Below are positions 6,089 to 6,097 of a DNA stretch of 6,097 nt, piece by piece. Source of the stretch: Planctomycetota bacterium (lineage in GTDB: Bacteria; Planctomycetota; J058; J103); assembly GCA_003694875.1 (NCBI GenBank), contig RFJN01000338.1, positions 1 through 6,097 of the forward strand, in the 5' to 3' direction. A program made the translations under genes and the position numbers. The notes below the pieces were generated by a model, which worked only from the letters and a program-made list of their open reading frames with translations, had not been told where the DNA came from and made no database searches. Position 1 is the stretch's first letter. Each line of letters starts with the position of its first letter.

Positions 6089-6097
6089 GCGCCGGCG

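Noticed and set aside
1..6097. CRISPR array, tRNA, rRNA, insertion sequence or attachment site
   Set aside because: No regularly spaced identical repeats with unique spacers, no tRNA-like cloverleaf, no transposase frame and no terminal inverted repeats were seen. The only periodic DNA is coding repeats.

Overview
This window is very GC-rich (roughly three quarters G+C by eye) and holds two convergent protein genes. A very large lipoprotein gene on the + strand (166-5601, 1811 codons) fills almost all of it. A small ribosome-rescue gene of the ArfB/ICT1 family lies on the - strand (5612-6052). The lipobox signal peptide with Gly at +2 suggests a diderm (Gram-negative type) bacterium. GC content, the codon bias toward CTC/GCG/GAC and the giant FG-GAP-type repeat protein fit an environmental proteobacterial or myxobacterial-type genome, but the phylum cannot be fixed from this sequence.

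Layout. 1-165 is a non-coding leader with a perfect 10-bp tandem repeat, a weak sigma70-like promoter candidate and a strong Shine-Dalgarno sequence. 166-240 encodes the lipoprotein signal. 241-270 encodes a glycine linker. 268-1890 encodes five invasin/intimin-type (Big_1-like) Ig domains. 1891-2253 encodes a single different beta-rich bridging module. 2254-5598 encodes 21 FG-GAP/VCBS-type repeats with DxDxDG calcium loops. 5602-5611 is a 10-bp gap between the two stop codons, with no recognisable intrinsic terminator. 5612-6052 is arfB. 6053-6097 holds its ribosome binding site and possibly part of its promoter.

How the parts work together. The large protein reads as a membrane-anchored rod (Ig stalk) carrying three beta-propellers. 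The three-propeller reading rests on sequence: 21 repeats is 3 x 7, and an LR-aromatic signature occurs only at the start of repeats 1, 8 and 15, 375 and 376 residues apart. A role as a surface adhesin or binding protein is inference. ArfB has no evident functional link to it; they are convergent neighbours.

No mobile element, CRISPR array, RNA gene or defence system is visible. The most noteworthy content is the internal architecture of the large protein.
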